From positions 1-36,436 of the IMG/VR virus record IMGVR_UViG_3300008219_000041: a DNA stretch of 36,436 nucleotides; one strand, given 5' to 3'. Positions 5,268 through 10,916 of the stretch are shown piece by piece. Source of the DNA: a virus. Under the pieces are notes generated by a model. The model ran no database searches. It saw only the letters and a program-made list of their open reading frames with translations, and was not told where the DNA came from. Numbering within the stretch: the stretch's first letter is position 1; the number at the start of each line of letters is the position of its first letter. Both the position numbers and the translations under genes were made by a program.

Positions 5268-6656
5268 ATGGATAAACAAACAACTGCCAGTAAAGTGGCA
5301 GAACATAAAATCGTCAAGGCTAGAACCTCGATCATCCAAGAAGGAAGATTGGGTATGGCATCGATGATTACTCCTCTGATTCTGAAAGAAGTTTCAGAAG
5401 GGGTCTGTTCTACAATGGCAACTGATGGTAATCATATCTTTTGGTGTGAATCCTTTGTCAATGAATCGAGTCATGAAGAATTAAAATTCGTTTTAATGCA
5501 TGAAGCGTTACATTGTACTTGGGCGCACCATTTAAGAAGAAATGGTAGAGACCCAAAGCTATGGAATATCGCAACTGATTATGCAATCAATGGCGAGTTA
5601 CATAGATCAAGGGCGATATCATATTGGGAAATGCCAGAAGATGCTTTGTACGACAGCAAATATGATGGCAAAACTGCTGATGAAATCTACGCTATATTGT
5701 CAAGGGAACAAGAAGAAAAACAAAAGGGTAGTTCTGATGGTAAATCTGATGAACAGTCCGATGATGATTCTTCTGATTCTCAAGGCAATAGTGGAGACAG
5801 TAAAGATGGTGATGATTTAGCTAATGCTAATGAAGGTAAACCATCTGATACTTCTCAAGCTGGTGGGGTTTGGGATGCAGTGAACCAAGATGGAAAACCA
5901 TTAACCGAAAAAGAAAAGATTGATGCTCAAAGAGATTTGGCTAACAAAGTCAGATTGGCTGACAGCATGAGTCGATCTTGCGGTGATGGTTATGACAACT
6001 CATTCAATCGAAGGGTTAATGAGATTGATGTGGAAACTGCCAACTATCTTGAGAAAATTCAAGATTGGTTGGTTAGTGTATATCCCGATCAAACATCTTG
6101 GAATAGACCTCATAGAAACCATATCTGGAAAGACAAAACTTATAAGAAAGGAAACTATCTTCCGAGTAGAGTCAGTTCAGCTATGGGTGGCACTTTGGCA
6201 ATTGGTGTTGATGTATCTTATTCAACTCTTTATTACATGGATGGATTCATGGAACAAATACAGGGGTTGGTTGAGCAATGCAACATTGAGAAAGTCAAAG
6301 TTTGTTGGTGTAGCACTATACTTCACCATGACGAAGATGGTAATTATTGGGATGAAATCGATATCTCTGCTGGTGAGTCTTTATCAGACTTGACACCTAG
6401 AGGTAGCGGTGGGACTCGATTAACTCCGATCTTTGAATATGTGAATAAGCACACCGATGATGTTGCCGATCTACAGGGTCTTATTGTTTTTACTGATGGA
6501 GAATTTTGTCCAGTAAAAGCAAAAGATGAACCCGATATACCAGTCCTATGGGCTACAACTGATGATAAAGAAGAAGGCATTGTTGAGCGCGAGTTTGGGG
6601 AAGTAATCCATTTACCTCCCCATTGCTTACAAGCTGATTTAGATTTAGCTGTTTAG
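5268..6656 (+). CDS. Metallopeptidase/VWA-like protein, DUF2201-type (462 aa)
   Basis: The start is the ATG after ATATAGGAGAAAAATT. The N-terminal domain has a zinc-protease-like HEALH (residues 78-82) followed by HH (87-88) and WNIATDYAIN (99-108), as in putative metallopeptidase domains fused to VWA-like domains. A low-complexity Ser/Asp/Gly linker covers about 150-200. The C-terminal domain has a MIDAS-like DVSYS (315-319), GGT (381-383) and FTDGE (D410), typical of von Willebrand A folds. Such proteins work with MoxR ATPases, here encoded at 2494-3582. Whether the peptidase site is active or only binds metal is unknown. Confidence 0.85.
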   Translation: MDKQTTASKVAEHKIVKARTSIIQEGRLGMASMITPLILKEVSEGVCSTMATDGNHIFWCESFVNESSHEELKFVLMHEALHCTWAHHLRRNGRDPKLWNIATDYAINGELHRSRAISYWEMPEDALYDSKYDGKTADEIYAILSREQEEKQKGSSDGKSDEQSDDDSSDSQGNSGDSKDGDDLANANEGKPSDTSQAGGVWDAVNQDGKPLTEKEKIDAQRDLANKVRLADSMSRSCGDGYDNSFNRRVNEIDVETANYLEKIQDWLVSVYPDQTSWNRPHRNHIWKDKTYKKGNYLPSRVSSAMGGTLAIGVDVSYSTLYYMDGFMEQIQGLVEQCNIEKVKVCWCSTILHHDEDGNYWDEIDISAGESLSDLTPRGSGGTRLTPIFEYVNKHTDDVADLQGLIVFTDGEFCPVKAKDEPDIPVLWATTDDKEEGIVEREFGEVIHLPPHCLQADLDLAV

Positions 6657-6660
6657 GATT

Positions 6661-6721
6661 GGTGCAAAAAGGGGGGTTTTAAGGGTATAACATACCCTTA
6701 CTACCCTCCTAACTTTGCATC
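6661..6721 (+). terminator. Large branched hairpin after the VWA gene
   Basis: GGTGCAAA (6661-6668) pairs with TTTGCATC (6714-6721); inside, GGGGGG (6671-6676) pairs with CCCTCC (6704-6709) and TAAGGGTAT (6680-6688) with ATACCCTTA (6692-6700) around AAC. It begins 5 nt after the stop codon. Its 3' strand overlaps the beginning of RNA motif copy 3, so the two may compete. Confidence 0.6.
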
Positions 6722-6799
6722 CTGAGCGATCTGAGAGGGTCGATTTTAGAGAGATTCCCATTAATAACATCATTTGGTGTTATTAATGGGAATTATCCC
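6719..6799 (+). ncRNA. Unclassified structured RNA motif, divergent copy 3
   Basis: Shares the TCCTGAGC start (6720-6727), the CCC...GGG hairpin and the GGGAATTATCCCAAAACATAAT end with copies 1 and 2. ATC/GAT (6719-6721, 6728-6730) replaces GTC/GAC around CTGAGC. An alternative longer hairpin pairs CTGAG (6722-6726) with TTTAG (6745-6749) and CGATC (6727-6731) with GGTCG (6738-6742). The second hairpin is a perfect 15 bp, ATTCCCATTAATAAC (6754-6768) with GTTATTAATGGGAAT (6779-6793). The start codon of the next gene is 22 nt beyond the motif. Confidence 0.45.
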
Positions 6800-6821
6800 A
6801 AAACATAATAGGAGAAAAATT

Positions 6822-7049
6822 ATGAAACTAACCAAAAAAGAGTTAGATGAAATAAAAGGTAATGTTCAAATAAGTCTAAATAGGACTGGTGTCTATGCAC
6901 ACTACTCACAACCTGTGCTGAATAAAGATGGCTCAGTTAGGAAAAATAGCGGATTCACTTATGAGGACATTGAAAAAGCAAAAGTGAGATACGCCTTTTT
7001 AGAGGGTTTATTAACTAAGTTAAACAAAATAGAACCAACTGATGATTAG
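6822..7049 (+). CDS. Hypothetical protein whose stop codon lies in a ribozyme (75 aa)
   Basis: A small charged protein of 75 residues without a recognised family. The ATG at 6822 follows AATAGGAGAAAAATT; the frame is open further upstream (6774), but that start would lie in the structured RNA. The last codons, reading EPTDD then TAG (7047-7049), are also the 5' strand of stem I, the CTGATGA core and the start of stem II of a type I hammerhead (7034-7091), so protein C-terminus and RNA core are encoded by the same bases. Confidence 0.75.
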   Translation: MKLTKKELDEIKGNVQISLNRTGVYAHYSQPVLNKDGSVRKNSGFTYEDIEKAKVRYAFLEGLLTKLNKIEPTDD

Positions 7050-7091
7050 GTGAAATTCCTATGAAAGCCAATCGCAAGATTGGCTATTGGT
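7034..7091 (+). ncRNA. Hammerhead ribozyme, type I, overlapping a stop codon
   Basis: Stem I pairs ACCAA (7034-7038) with TTGGT (7087-7091). The core is CTGATGA (7039-7045). Stem II pairs TAGG (7047-7050) with CCTA (7058-7061), with U7046 facing U7062. GAA is at 7063-7065. Stem III pairs AGCCAATC (7066-7073) with GATTGGCT (7078-7085) around a GCAA tetraloop. The predicted cleavage nucleotide is A7086. Its 5' 16 nt are identical to those of the hammerhead at 4051, while stems II and III differ in sequence but keep pairing, which is strong comparative support. Confidence 0.85.
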
Positions 7092-7109
7092 GCTAACAAT
7101 TCTGTTAGC
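7092..7109 (+). other. Short hairpin downstream of the type I ribozyme
   Basis: GCTAAC (7092-7097), AATTCT, GTTAGC (7104-7109): 6 perfect pairs. After cleavage at A7086 it would lie at the very 5' end of the mRNA for the gene at 7143, and may protect that end. Confidence 0.5.
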
Positions 7110-7142
7110 TAATATTAACTTTCATTTATAGGAGAAGAAATT

Positions 7143-7376
7143 ATGAATGAACAAATAATCCATTATCTATTGATTGCTATTGCAACAATGGGAGCGATTA
7201 CAATTCCTTTTGCCATTAATGCAATAAGGCAACTTCATAACTGGAATACTAAGTCAGTTATTATTGTCTTAGGGCTGGCATTTGTGTTGGTTAATTGTCT
7301 CTTTGTAGCGGTGGTTGGTTATGCATTTATTTTTGATGCATGGCACTTGACCATCAAGGAGGTTATCAATGGGTAG
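7143..7376 (+). CDS. Small membrane protein with two transmembrane segments (77 aa)
   Basis: Two hydrophobic helices are visible, about residues 7-27 (HYLLIAIATMGAITIPFAIN) and about 38-63 (SVIIVLGLAFVLVNCLFVAVVG), joined by a short basic loop (RQLHNWNTKS). This is the layout of an inner-membrane hairpin protein; a holin-like role cannot be excluded, but the position in an early-type operon argues against lysis. The start has ATAGGAGAAGAAATT upstream. The 3' end overlaps the next gene by 8 nt. Confidence 0.75.
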   Translation: MNEQIIHYLLIAIATMGAITIPFAINAIRQLHNWNTKSVIIVLGLAFVLVNCLFVAVVGYAFIFDAWHLTIKEVING

Positions 7377-8013
7377 TGTTGATAAATTAAAGATCAAAGA
7401 AGAAAACATCCACAAGTTCAAAGACTATCTTGACGATGACAAAATTCCAAACTGGAGTTTTGGATTTGCCACCAGTCTATTTGAACAGTTTAAAAAGAAA
7501 GGTTATCTTTCTGATAAACAGTGGTTTCATGTTCATAAATTCATTGATCAAATAGAGAACCCACCACCGCCTCCGAAACCAGAAGATAAACTACCTAATA
7601 TAAATGGTGTTTATTCTCTGATGAAAAGGGCGATGTCTGCAAAAAGTAAATCGTTTCCTAAACTCTGGCTGAAACTTAATGACTCCGATTTAAAAATATC
7701 GAGAGCCACCAATAAGTCAAAGCATAGAGGACAACTATTTCTCAGCAATGGGGAATGGGGAAATGAAAATATTTACTTTGGGCGGATCGATACCAATGGC
7801 GATCTTTACTTAGTAGCTAATGGCAAAAAAGTAAAAGATGAATTGATTAATCTATTAACTAGATTAGTTAATGATCCTGAAAAGGTTGCGAGTGAATATG
7901 GAAAACTCACTGGTAACTGCTTTGCCTGTCATAGACAACTGACCGATGACCGATCTATTGAAGTAGGTTATGGGAAAGTTTGTGCTGATAAGTTCGGATT
8001 GAATTGGGGATAA
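7369..8013 (+). CDS. Protein with C-terminal zinc-binding DUF6011-like domain (214 aa)
   Basis: The ATG is preceded by AAGGAGG inside the end of the membrane-protein gene, so the two are coupled. After a helical N-terminus comes a proline run (PPPPPKPEDK, about 66-75), then a beta-rich middle domain (about 80-170). The C-terminus has CFACHRQL (two Cys, one His) and GYGKVCADKFG (third Cys), the treble-clef-like pattern G-C-x2-C-x-R-x-L...G-x-G-x2-C found in DUF6011-type tails of phage proteins. Zinc binding is likely; the target is unknown. It is the last gene before the terminator at 8152-8204. Confidence 0.75.
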   Translation: MGSVDKLKIKEENIHKFKDYLDDDKIPNWSFGFATSLFEQFKKKGYLSDKQWFHVHKFIDQIENPPPPPKPEDKLPNINGVYSLMKRAMSAKSKSFPKLWLKLNDSDLKISRATNKSKHRGQLFLSNGEWGNENIYFGRIDTNGDLYLVANGKKVKDELINLLTRLVNDPEKVASEYGKLTGNCFACHRQLTDDRSIEVGYGKVCADKFGLNWG

Positions 8014-8018
8014 GTGAT

Positions 8019-8038
8019 GATATTGACTGGTCGTTTAA
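8019..8038. promoter_or_regulatory. Dispersed palindrome, decayed copy 3a
   Basis: The left arm and centre (ATATTGACTGGTC) are intact, but the right arm has decayed to GTTTAA. The centre reads TG on +, opposite to its neighbour, with which it is contiguous. Confidence 0.5.
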
Positions 8039-8057
8039 ATAATGACCAGTCAATATT
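8038..8057. promoter_or_regulatory. Dispersed palindrome, copy 3b
   Basis: AATAATGACCAGTCAATATT, one mismatch to consensus, CA centre on +. It lies directly next to the decayed copy 3a in opposite centre orientation. Confidence 0.65.
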
Positions 8058-8151
8058 TGAATCCCTTTATGGTTTCCCTATTTGCGTTCACAGCAAATTT
8101 TCAACAACTGGACAGAAACTTACAATCGTTAGTTATAAATAAATAAAATTT

Positions 8152-8204
8152 GACCTCACTGGTCTGTATCTTTTTAGATATGGGCTAGTGGGGTCTTTTT
8201 TTTT
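8152..8204 (+). terminator. Rho-independent terminator of the left operon
   Basis: GACCTCACT (8152-8160) pairs with AGTGGGGTC (8187-8195). An inner stem pairs TGTATCT (8165-8171) with AGATATG (8176-8182). Nine T follow directly (8196-8204). This is the clearest intrinsic terminator in the window and marks the end of the ribozyme-bearing operon, 138 nt after its last stop codon. Confidence 0.85.
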
Positions 8205-8228
8205 GGTCTAAATTCTGGAGCTTTTTGG

Positions 8229-8275
8229 AAAATATTTTAATTTGGTGACCGGCGTTTTGCCGGAAAAATATTTTT
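8229..8275. repeat. CCGGC hairpin flanked by AAAATATTTT elements, copy A
   Basis: CCGGC (8249-8253), GTTTT, GCCGG (8259-8263), flanked by AAAATATTTT (8229-8238) and AAAAATATTTTT (8264-8275). A similar arrangement recurs at 19270-19316. Function unknown; candidates are a replication or processing element or a bidirectional terminator. Confidence 0.5.
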
Positions 8276-8311
8276 GTAGTGAGCAGGGGGGTCTGTGGAT
8301 TTTTAATCAGG

Positions 8312-8331
8312 AAGATTGACCAGTCAATATT
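8312..8331. promoter_or_regulatory. Dispersed palindrome, copy 4
   Basis: AAGATTGACCAGTCAATATT, one mismatch in the left arm; CA centre on +. Confidence 0.7.
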
Positions 8332-8424
8332 TGACGACCAAACAGCTCTGGGACTGGGAACACAAAATATTTTTATGAGCCCGAAGAAAGCTGTTGACCC
8401 GTGTTTTTCTGAATAAATTGTTTA

Positions 8425-8444
8425 AATATTGACCAGTCAATATT
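8425..8444. promoter_or_regulatory. Dispersed palindrome, copy 5 (perfect arms)
   Basis: AATATTGACCAGTCAATATT, perfect arms, CA centre on +. It lies about 60 bp upstream of the promoter at 8502-8529, a fair distance for an upstream operator or activator site. Confidence 0.75.
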
Positions 8445-8501
8445 ACATACATGAAGATAGTTTGAAGGTAGTCCAATGATTGTCTTGTGGTATCTTTTTG
8501 C

Positions 8502-8529
8502 TTGAATTTATGTCATTCGTCTATATAAT
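8502..8529 (+). promoter_or_regulatory. Sigma-70-type promoter of the 8565-10389 operon
   Basis: TTGAAT (8502-8507), a 16-bp spacer, and a consensus TATAAT (8524-8529). The expected transcription start is near 8536, giving a leader of about 30 nt before the ATG at 8565. Confidence 0.65.
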
Positions 8530-8564
8530 CCATAGTATGAATAAACAAAAAACAAGGAATTATT

Positions 8565-8843
8565 ATGAATAAGATGACCGAGAAACAACTGGATAATTTA
8601 TTCTCTTTTGATGCTGGAGATATTCTATCTCTTAATATATTTGGTGGGGTATATAACAACAACAGCATGAGCATAGTGTTTAATGCCGAATCAAAATATT
8701 CTGAGATCAATAAACTCAGAATCACAACAGACATTCTGTTAGACCTAATACAAAACCCATTAAAGAAAGATCAACTTATTGTTGCCAAGAAGAACGGAAA
8801 ATTCTGGTATGTAATGGGAAGGCATCAATCAGAGGAAGTGTGA
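8565..8843 (+). CDS. Hypothetical protein (92 aa)
   Basis: First gene after the promoter at 8502-8529, with AAGGA upstream of the ATG. The 92-residue product mixes acidic and basic patches and has beta-like segments (GDILSLNIFGG, NSMSIVFNAESK) and a KKNGKFWYVMG end. No family is recognised. Its stop codon overlaps the start of the next gene. Confidence 0.75.
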   Translation: MNKMTEKQLDNLFSFDAGDILSLNIFGGVYNNNSMSIVFNAESKYSEINKLRITTDILLDLIQNPLKKDQLIVAKKNGKFWYVMGRHQSEEV

Positions 8844-9511
8844 TGGGTAAAGATATATTAACACCAAAGAAAATACAGACATACGCGGAGAGAGATTACT
8901 CTACTCCAAAGGCGCATTGTGACCTTGATGTTATGCAAAAGGCGGAACAAGTAAACACAATCTCTAAAATAAATCCCCATACTGATGAAGATGTCCTTGC
9001 CATGATGGATGAAAAATCCAAGATGTATAAGGAAGGGGTTTTAACCAAACCAAAGCAAAGAAGTCACAACCAAGAGTGGACAGACATTGAAAGACAGCTT
9101 ATAAAGAAAGCGGGTGATGGGTATTTTGATAAAAGAGGACACAGAAGGAATCTTGTTTCTATATCAAACAAAGATGGGGAGACAGAATATATTGTTAATA
9201 CATCTCTGTTGGCTGAGATTGTTGGTATGCATCCCCTTATAAGAGGTGTTCATACCCTTGTTACTGTGTGTAATTTTCACAAAAGCATCTATCAGAAAAT
9301 ATCCACATCAAAAACATCTGCCAGAAAAGCAATAACAAAAAAACAATTACAGCAAATAGCAGAAGTGCTTAGTTTAGAAGACTGGAAAACTCTTATCGAT
9401 ACAAAAGCATATGAAATGAGAGAGATTAAAAGACGAGAAACAATTAAAACAAAAATGAAAGATTACAAAGACCAAATTAAACAACTAGAAAAGGAGATAA
9501 AAGATGCTTAA
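8843..9511 (+). CDS. Hypothetical protein with C-terminal coiled coil (222 aa)
   Basis: The ATG at 8843 overlaps the TGA of the upstream gene, with AGAGGAAG as ribosome-binding site. The middle carries a possible zinc-free helical domain (WTDIERQLIKKAGDGYFDKRGHRRN, about residues 75-100), then LLAEIVGMHPLIRGVHTLVTV. The last 45 residues are strongly heptad-like and basic/acidic (REIKRRETIKTKMKDYKDQI), implying a coiled coil and oligomerisation. No catalytic motif. Function unknown. Confidence 0.75.
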   Translation: MGKDILTPKKIQTYAERDYSTPKAHCDLDVMQKAEQVNTISKINPHTDEDVLAMMDEKSKMYKEGVLTKPKQRSHNQEWTDIERQLIKKAGDGYFDKRGHRRNLVSISNKDGETEYIVNTSLLAEIVGMHPLIRGVHTLVTVCNFHKSIYQKISTSKTSARKAITKKQLQQIAEVLSLEDWKTLIDTKAYEMREIKRRETIKTKMKDYKDQIKQLEKEIKDA

Positions 9512-9590
9512 ACACATAATAGAATATTCATTTCACTATCTGTCAGTTCTTTTGCTGATCATGATTTTAGTAATGGGGTTTCAAGTATGA
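9504..9590 (+). CDS. 28-aa single-pass membrane peptide
   Basis: A 28-codon gene with a strong AAGGAGATAA Shine-Dalgarno inside the end of the upstream gene, overlapping it by 8 nt. After a short polar start (MLKHIIEYSFHY) the rest is a hydrophobic helix (LSVLLLIMILVMGF). This is a plausible phage micro-protein acting in the inner membrane. The ribosome-binding site and composition argue that it is real; function is unknown. A further 12-codon frame (9587-9625) overlaps its stop and leads into the next start. Confidence 0.6.
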   Translation: MLKHIIEYSFHYLSVLLLIMILVMGFQV

Positions 9591-9617
9591 ACAAAGAAAA
9601 CAGGAAAGGAGTAAATT

Positions 9618-9848
9618 ATGATTAAATATTTTTGTGATGAATGCGGAAGGCAAATGATTATAGACGAACATCCTTTAGATGTTGAAGATGGCGGAGAAGG
9701 GGTCGATATTATCTATCACGAAATGGGAATAGAGGTTCATTCATACGACAGAAGATCAGATGAAAGAACCCGACAGCATCAATGCAAGTTATGTCATGTC
9801 AAAGACAATGGAGAAGAATCTTTCTATTACGAGGTAGACACAACATGA
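9618..9848 (+). CDS. Small zinc-ribbon protein (76 aa)
   Basis: Two CxxC pairs, CDEC (residues 6-9) near the N-terminus and CKLC (56-59) near the C-terminus, indicate a zinc ribbon; the long acidic insert between them (EHPLDVEDGGEGVDIIYHE) carries histidines. AAAGGAG precedes the ATG. The TGA overlaps the next ATG (ATGA at 9845-9848), so translation is coupled. The role is unknown; a nucleic-acid- or protein-binding adaptor is typical of such small phage ribbons. Confidence 0.75.
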   Translation: MIKYFCDECGRQMIIDEHPLDVEDGGEGVDIIYHEMGIEVHSYDRRSDERTRQHQCKLCHVKDNGEESFYYEVDTT

Positions 9849-10156
9849 ACGACCATAAAGAGGCATTAAAAAAGTTCTTTGACCAAAGCCTTTATGCAAC
9901 AATAGTTCATTACAAAACCCAAATAAATGGTCACTGGGGATTTCGAACCGAGTGTTATGTTTATGATGACGAAATGAGGGCGGTTGAACATGGGCAAGAT
10001 GCCATCTTTGACCACAAACTATATTTTAGCGAGGAACAACTAAAGTTCGCTTTTGAGTTCTTAGCGGAAACTAAACGATACGATTACGCATCTGCATTTG
10101 TAGAGGTGGTTAAAGTATCAAATATTGACCAGTCAAAATTAAGGAGTACATCATGA
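9845..10156 (+). CDS. Hypothetical protein with palindrome-encoded C-terminus (103 aa)
   Basis: The start is the ATG overlapping the previous stop. The protein is soluble and helical with aromatic patches (YATIVHYKTQINGHWGFRTE). Its C-terminal residues SNIDQSK are encoded by palindrome copy 6 (10121-10140), and the stop overlaps the ATG of the ribbon-helix-helix gene. No family recognised. The C-terminus looks imposed by the operator rather than by protein function, which is inference. Confidence 0.7.
   Translation: MNDHKEALKKFFDQSLYATIVHYKTQINGHWGFRTECYVYDDEMRAVEHGQDAIFDHKLYFSEEQLKFAFEFLAETKRYDYASAFVEVVKVSNIDQSKLRSTS
10121..10140. promoter_or_regulatory. Dispersed palindrome, copy 6, upstream of the RHH gene
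   Basis: AATATTGACCAGTCAAAATT, one mismatch; CA centre on +. It ends 12 nt before the RHH start codon and abuts that gene's Shine-Dalgarno (AAGGAG), a position suited to autoregulation at either the DNA or the RNA level. Confidence 0.7.
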
Positions 10157-10389
10157 CTGAATTACAGAAAGAAGAAGTAACACATAATTTCATGTGCAGG
10201 CTTTCTCCTGAAGACCACAGGAAACTAAAGGTCATCGCAGACTCGAATAACAGAAGTATGACTTCTCAAATTCGACAGTTCATACAAGATGATTTTCGTC
10301 AGTATGGTAGCCAAATGGAAGAAATGTTAGGGGGTAGAATAGAGCAAGCAGAGGAAGGTCTTGACCAAGAAGATGCAATGCCTTTCTAA
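10153..10389 (+). CDS. Ribbon-helix-helix (Arc/MetJ-type) DNA-binding protein (78 aa)
   Basis: Residues about 11-44 give the ribbon-helix-helix pattern: a beta strand (HNFMCRLS), then helix 1 (PEDHRKLKVIADSNN), a turn with RSM, and helix 2 (TSQIRQFIQDDF). RHH proteins are dimers that bind short inverted repeats through the strand. A copy of the dispersed palindrome lies directly upstream, making this the best candidate binder. The C-terminal tail is acidic and ends in EDAMPF, resembling the SSB acidic tip. AAGGAG supports the start. It is last in its operon and overlaps the convergent gene's stop by 4 bp. Confidence 0.8.
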   Translation: MTELQKEEVTHNFMCRLSPEDHRKLKVIADSNNRSMTSQIRQFIQDDFRQYGSQMEEMLGGRIEQAEEGLDQEDAMPF

Positions 10390-10916
10390 AGAAGGGCTTG
10401 TAGCACCATTCTCTGCAACTTAACTTCTTGTTTAGACTTTCTTTTCGGATACCAATAGTCTGAAAGGATATCCAAACCAAACCTCAAGGGGTCGATCTCA
10501 TGATCTCTTGGGGTTTTTTCTTTGGCGATCACATTCCATAATAAAATTTCCACGCTGCTGCTCGCCTCCTTTTGTAAATATTTTTGCACACCAGACAGAA
10601 CCAAAGTTCTTGTTGGGGGCGTGGGTGGGGTGTGATTATTTTTCATATCTCTAAATTCCCAAGATGGACTTTTGAGATATGCGCCAGATTTAAAAACAAT
10701 TTCTGTGTATTTCGTGCCAACATGGTGTTGGTCAATGGATATTGTTTTTTCTATTAAGAGTTTGTCGATTGGAGTCTGGTCATTGACTTTCATGTGATGG
10801 AAGGGACTATTCTCTCCCTTGTCGAGAGAGTATGAGTGTCTTTTTCTTAACTCCTTATTGCCTAATTCATTAAGAATAATCTTAGAAGTCTGTTGTCCAC
10901 TCGTAGTCTTTGTCAA
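10386..10916 (-). CDS. Phage protein of unknown function, uncertain start (about 176 aa)
   Basis: The frame is open from a GTG at 10952, but that would overlap the primase gene by 71 bp. I prefer a TTG at 10916 with GAGGA upstream; an ATG at 10793 is a shorter option. The segment RKRHSYSLDKGENSPFHHMK followed by VNDQTPIDKLL and IDQHHVGTKY resembles a recurring phage family (RH...DQT..D.LL...QH.AG..Y) seen near replication genes; this is from memory. The C-terminus is basic. It is translated after the primase-helicase. Confidence 0.55.
   Translation of the reverse strand: MTKTTSGQQTSKIILNELGNKELRKRHSYSLDKGENSPFHHMKVNDQTPIDKLLIEKTISIDQHHVGTKYTEIVFKSGAYLKSPSWEFRDMKNNHTPPTPPTRTLVLSGVQKYLQKEASSSVEILLWNVIAKEKTPRDHEIDPLRFGLDILSDYWYPKRKSKQEVKLQRMVLQALL

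Larger units (their letters stand above)
8014..8564. other. Non-coding regulatory gap between two + operons
   Basis: No gene is visible here. The gap holds, in order, a pair of palindrome copies (8019-8057), a rho-independent terminator (8152-8204), a CCGGC hairpin between two AAAATATTTT-type elements (8229-8275), two more palindrome copies (8312-8331 and 8425-8444), and a promoter (8502-8529) for the next operon. Confidence 0.7.

Noticed and set aside
4381-5700. CTGATGA matches inside the DUF3150-like and VWA genes as further hammerheads
   Set aside because: They lie in coding sequence and have no matching GAA strand, stem I and stem III pairing around them.
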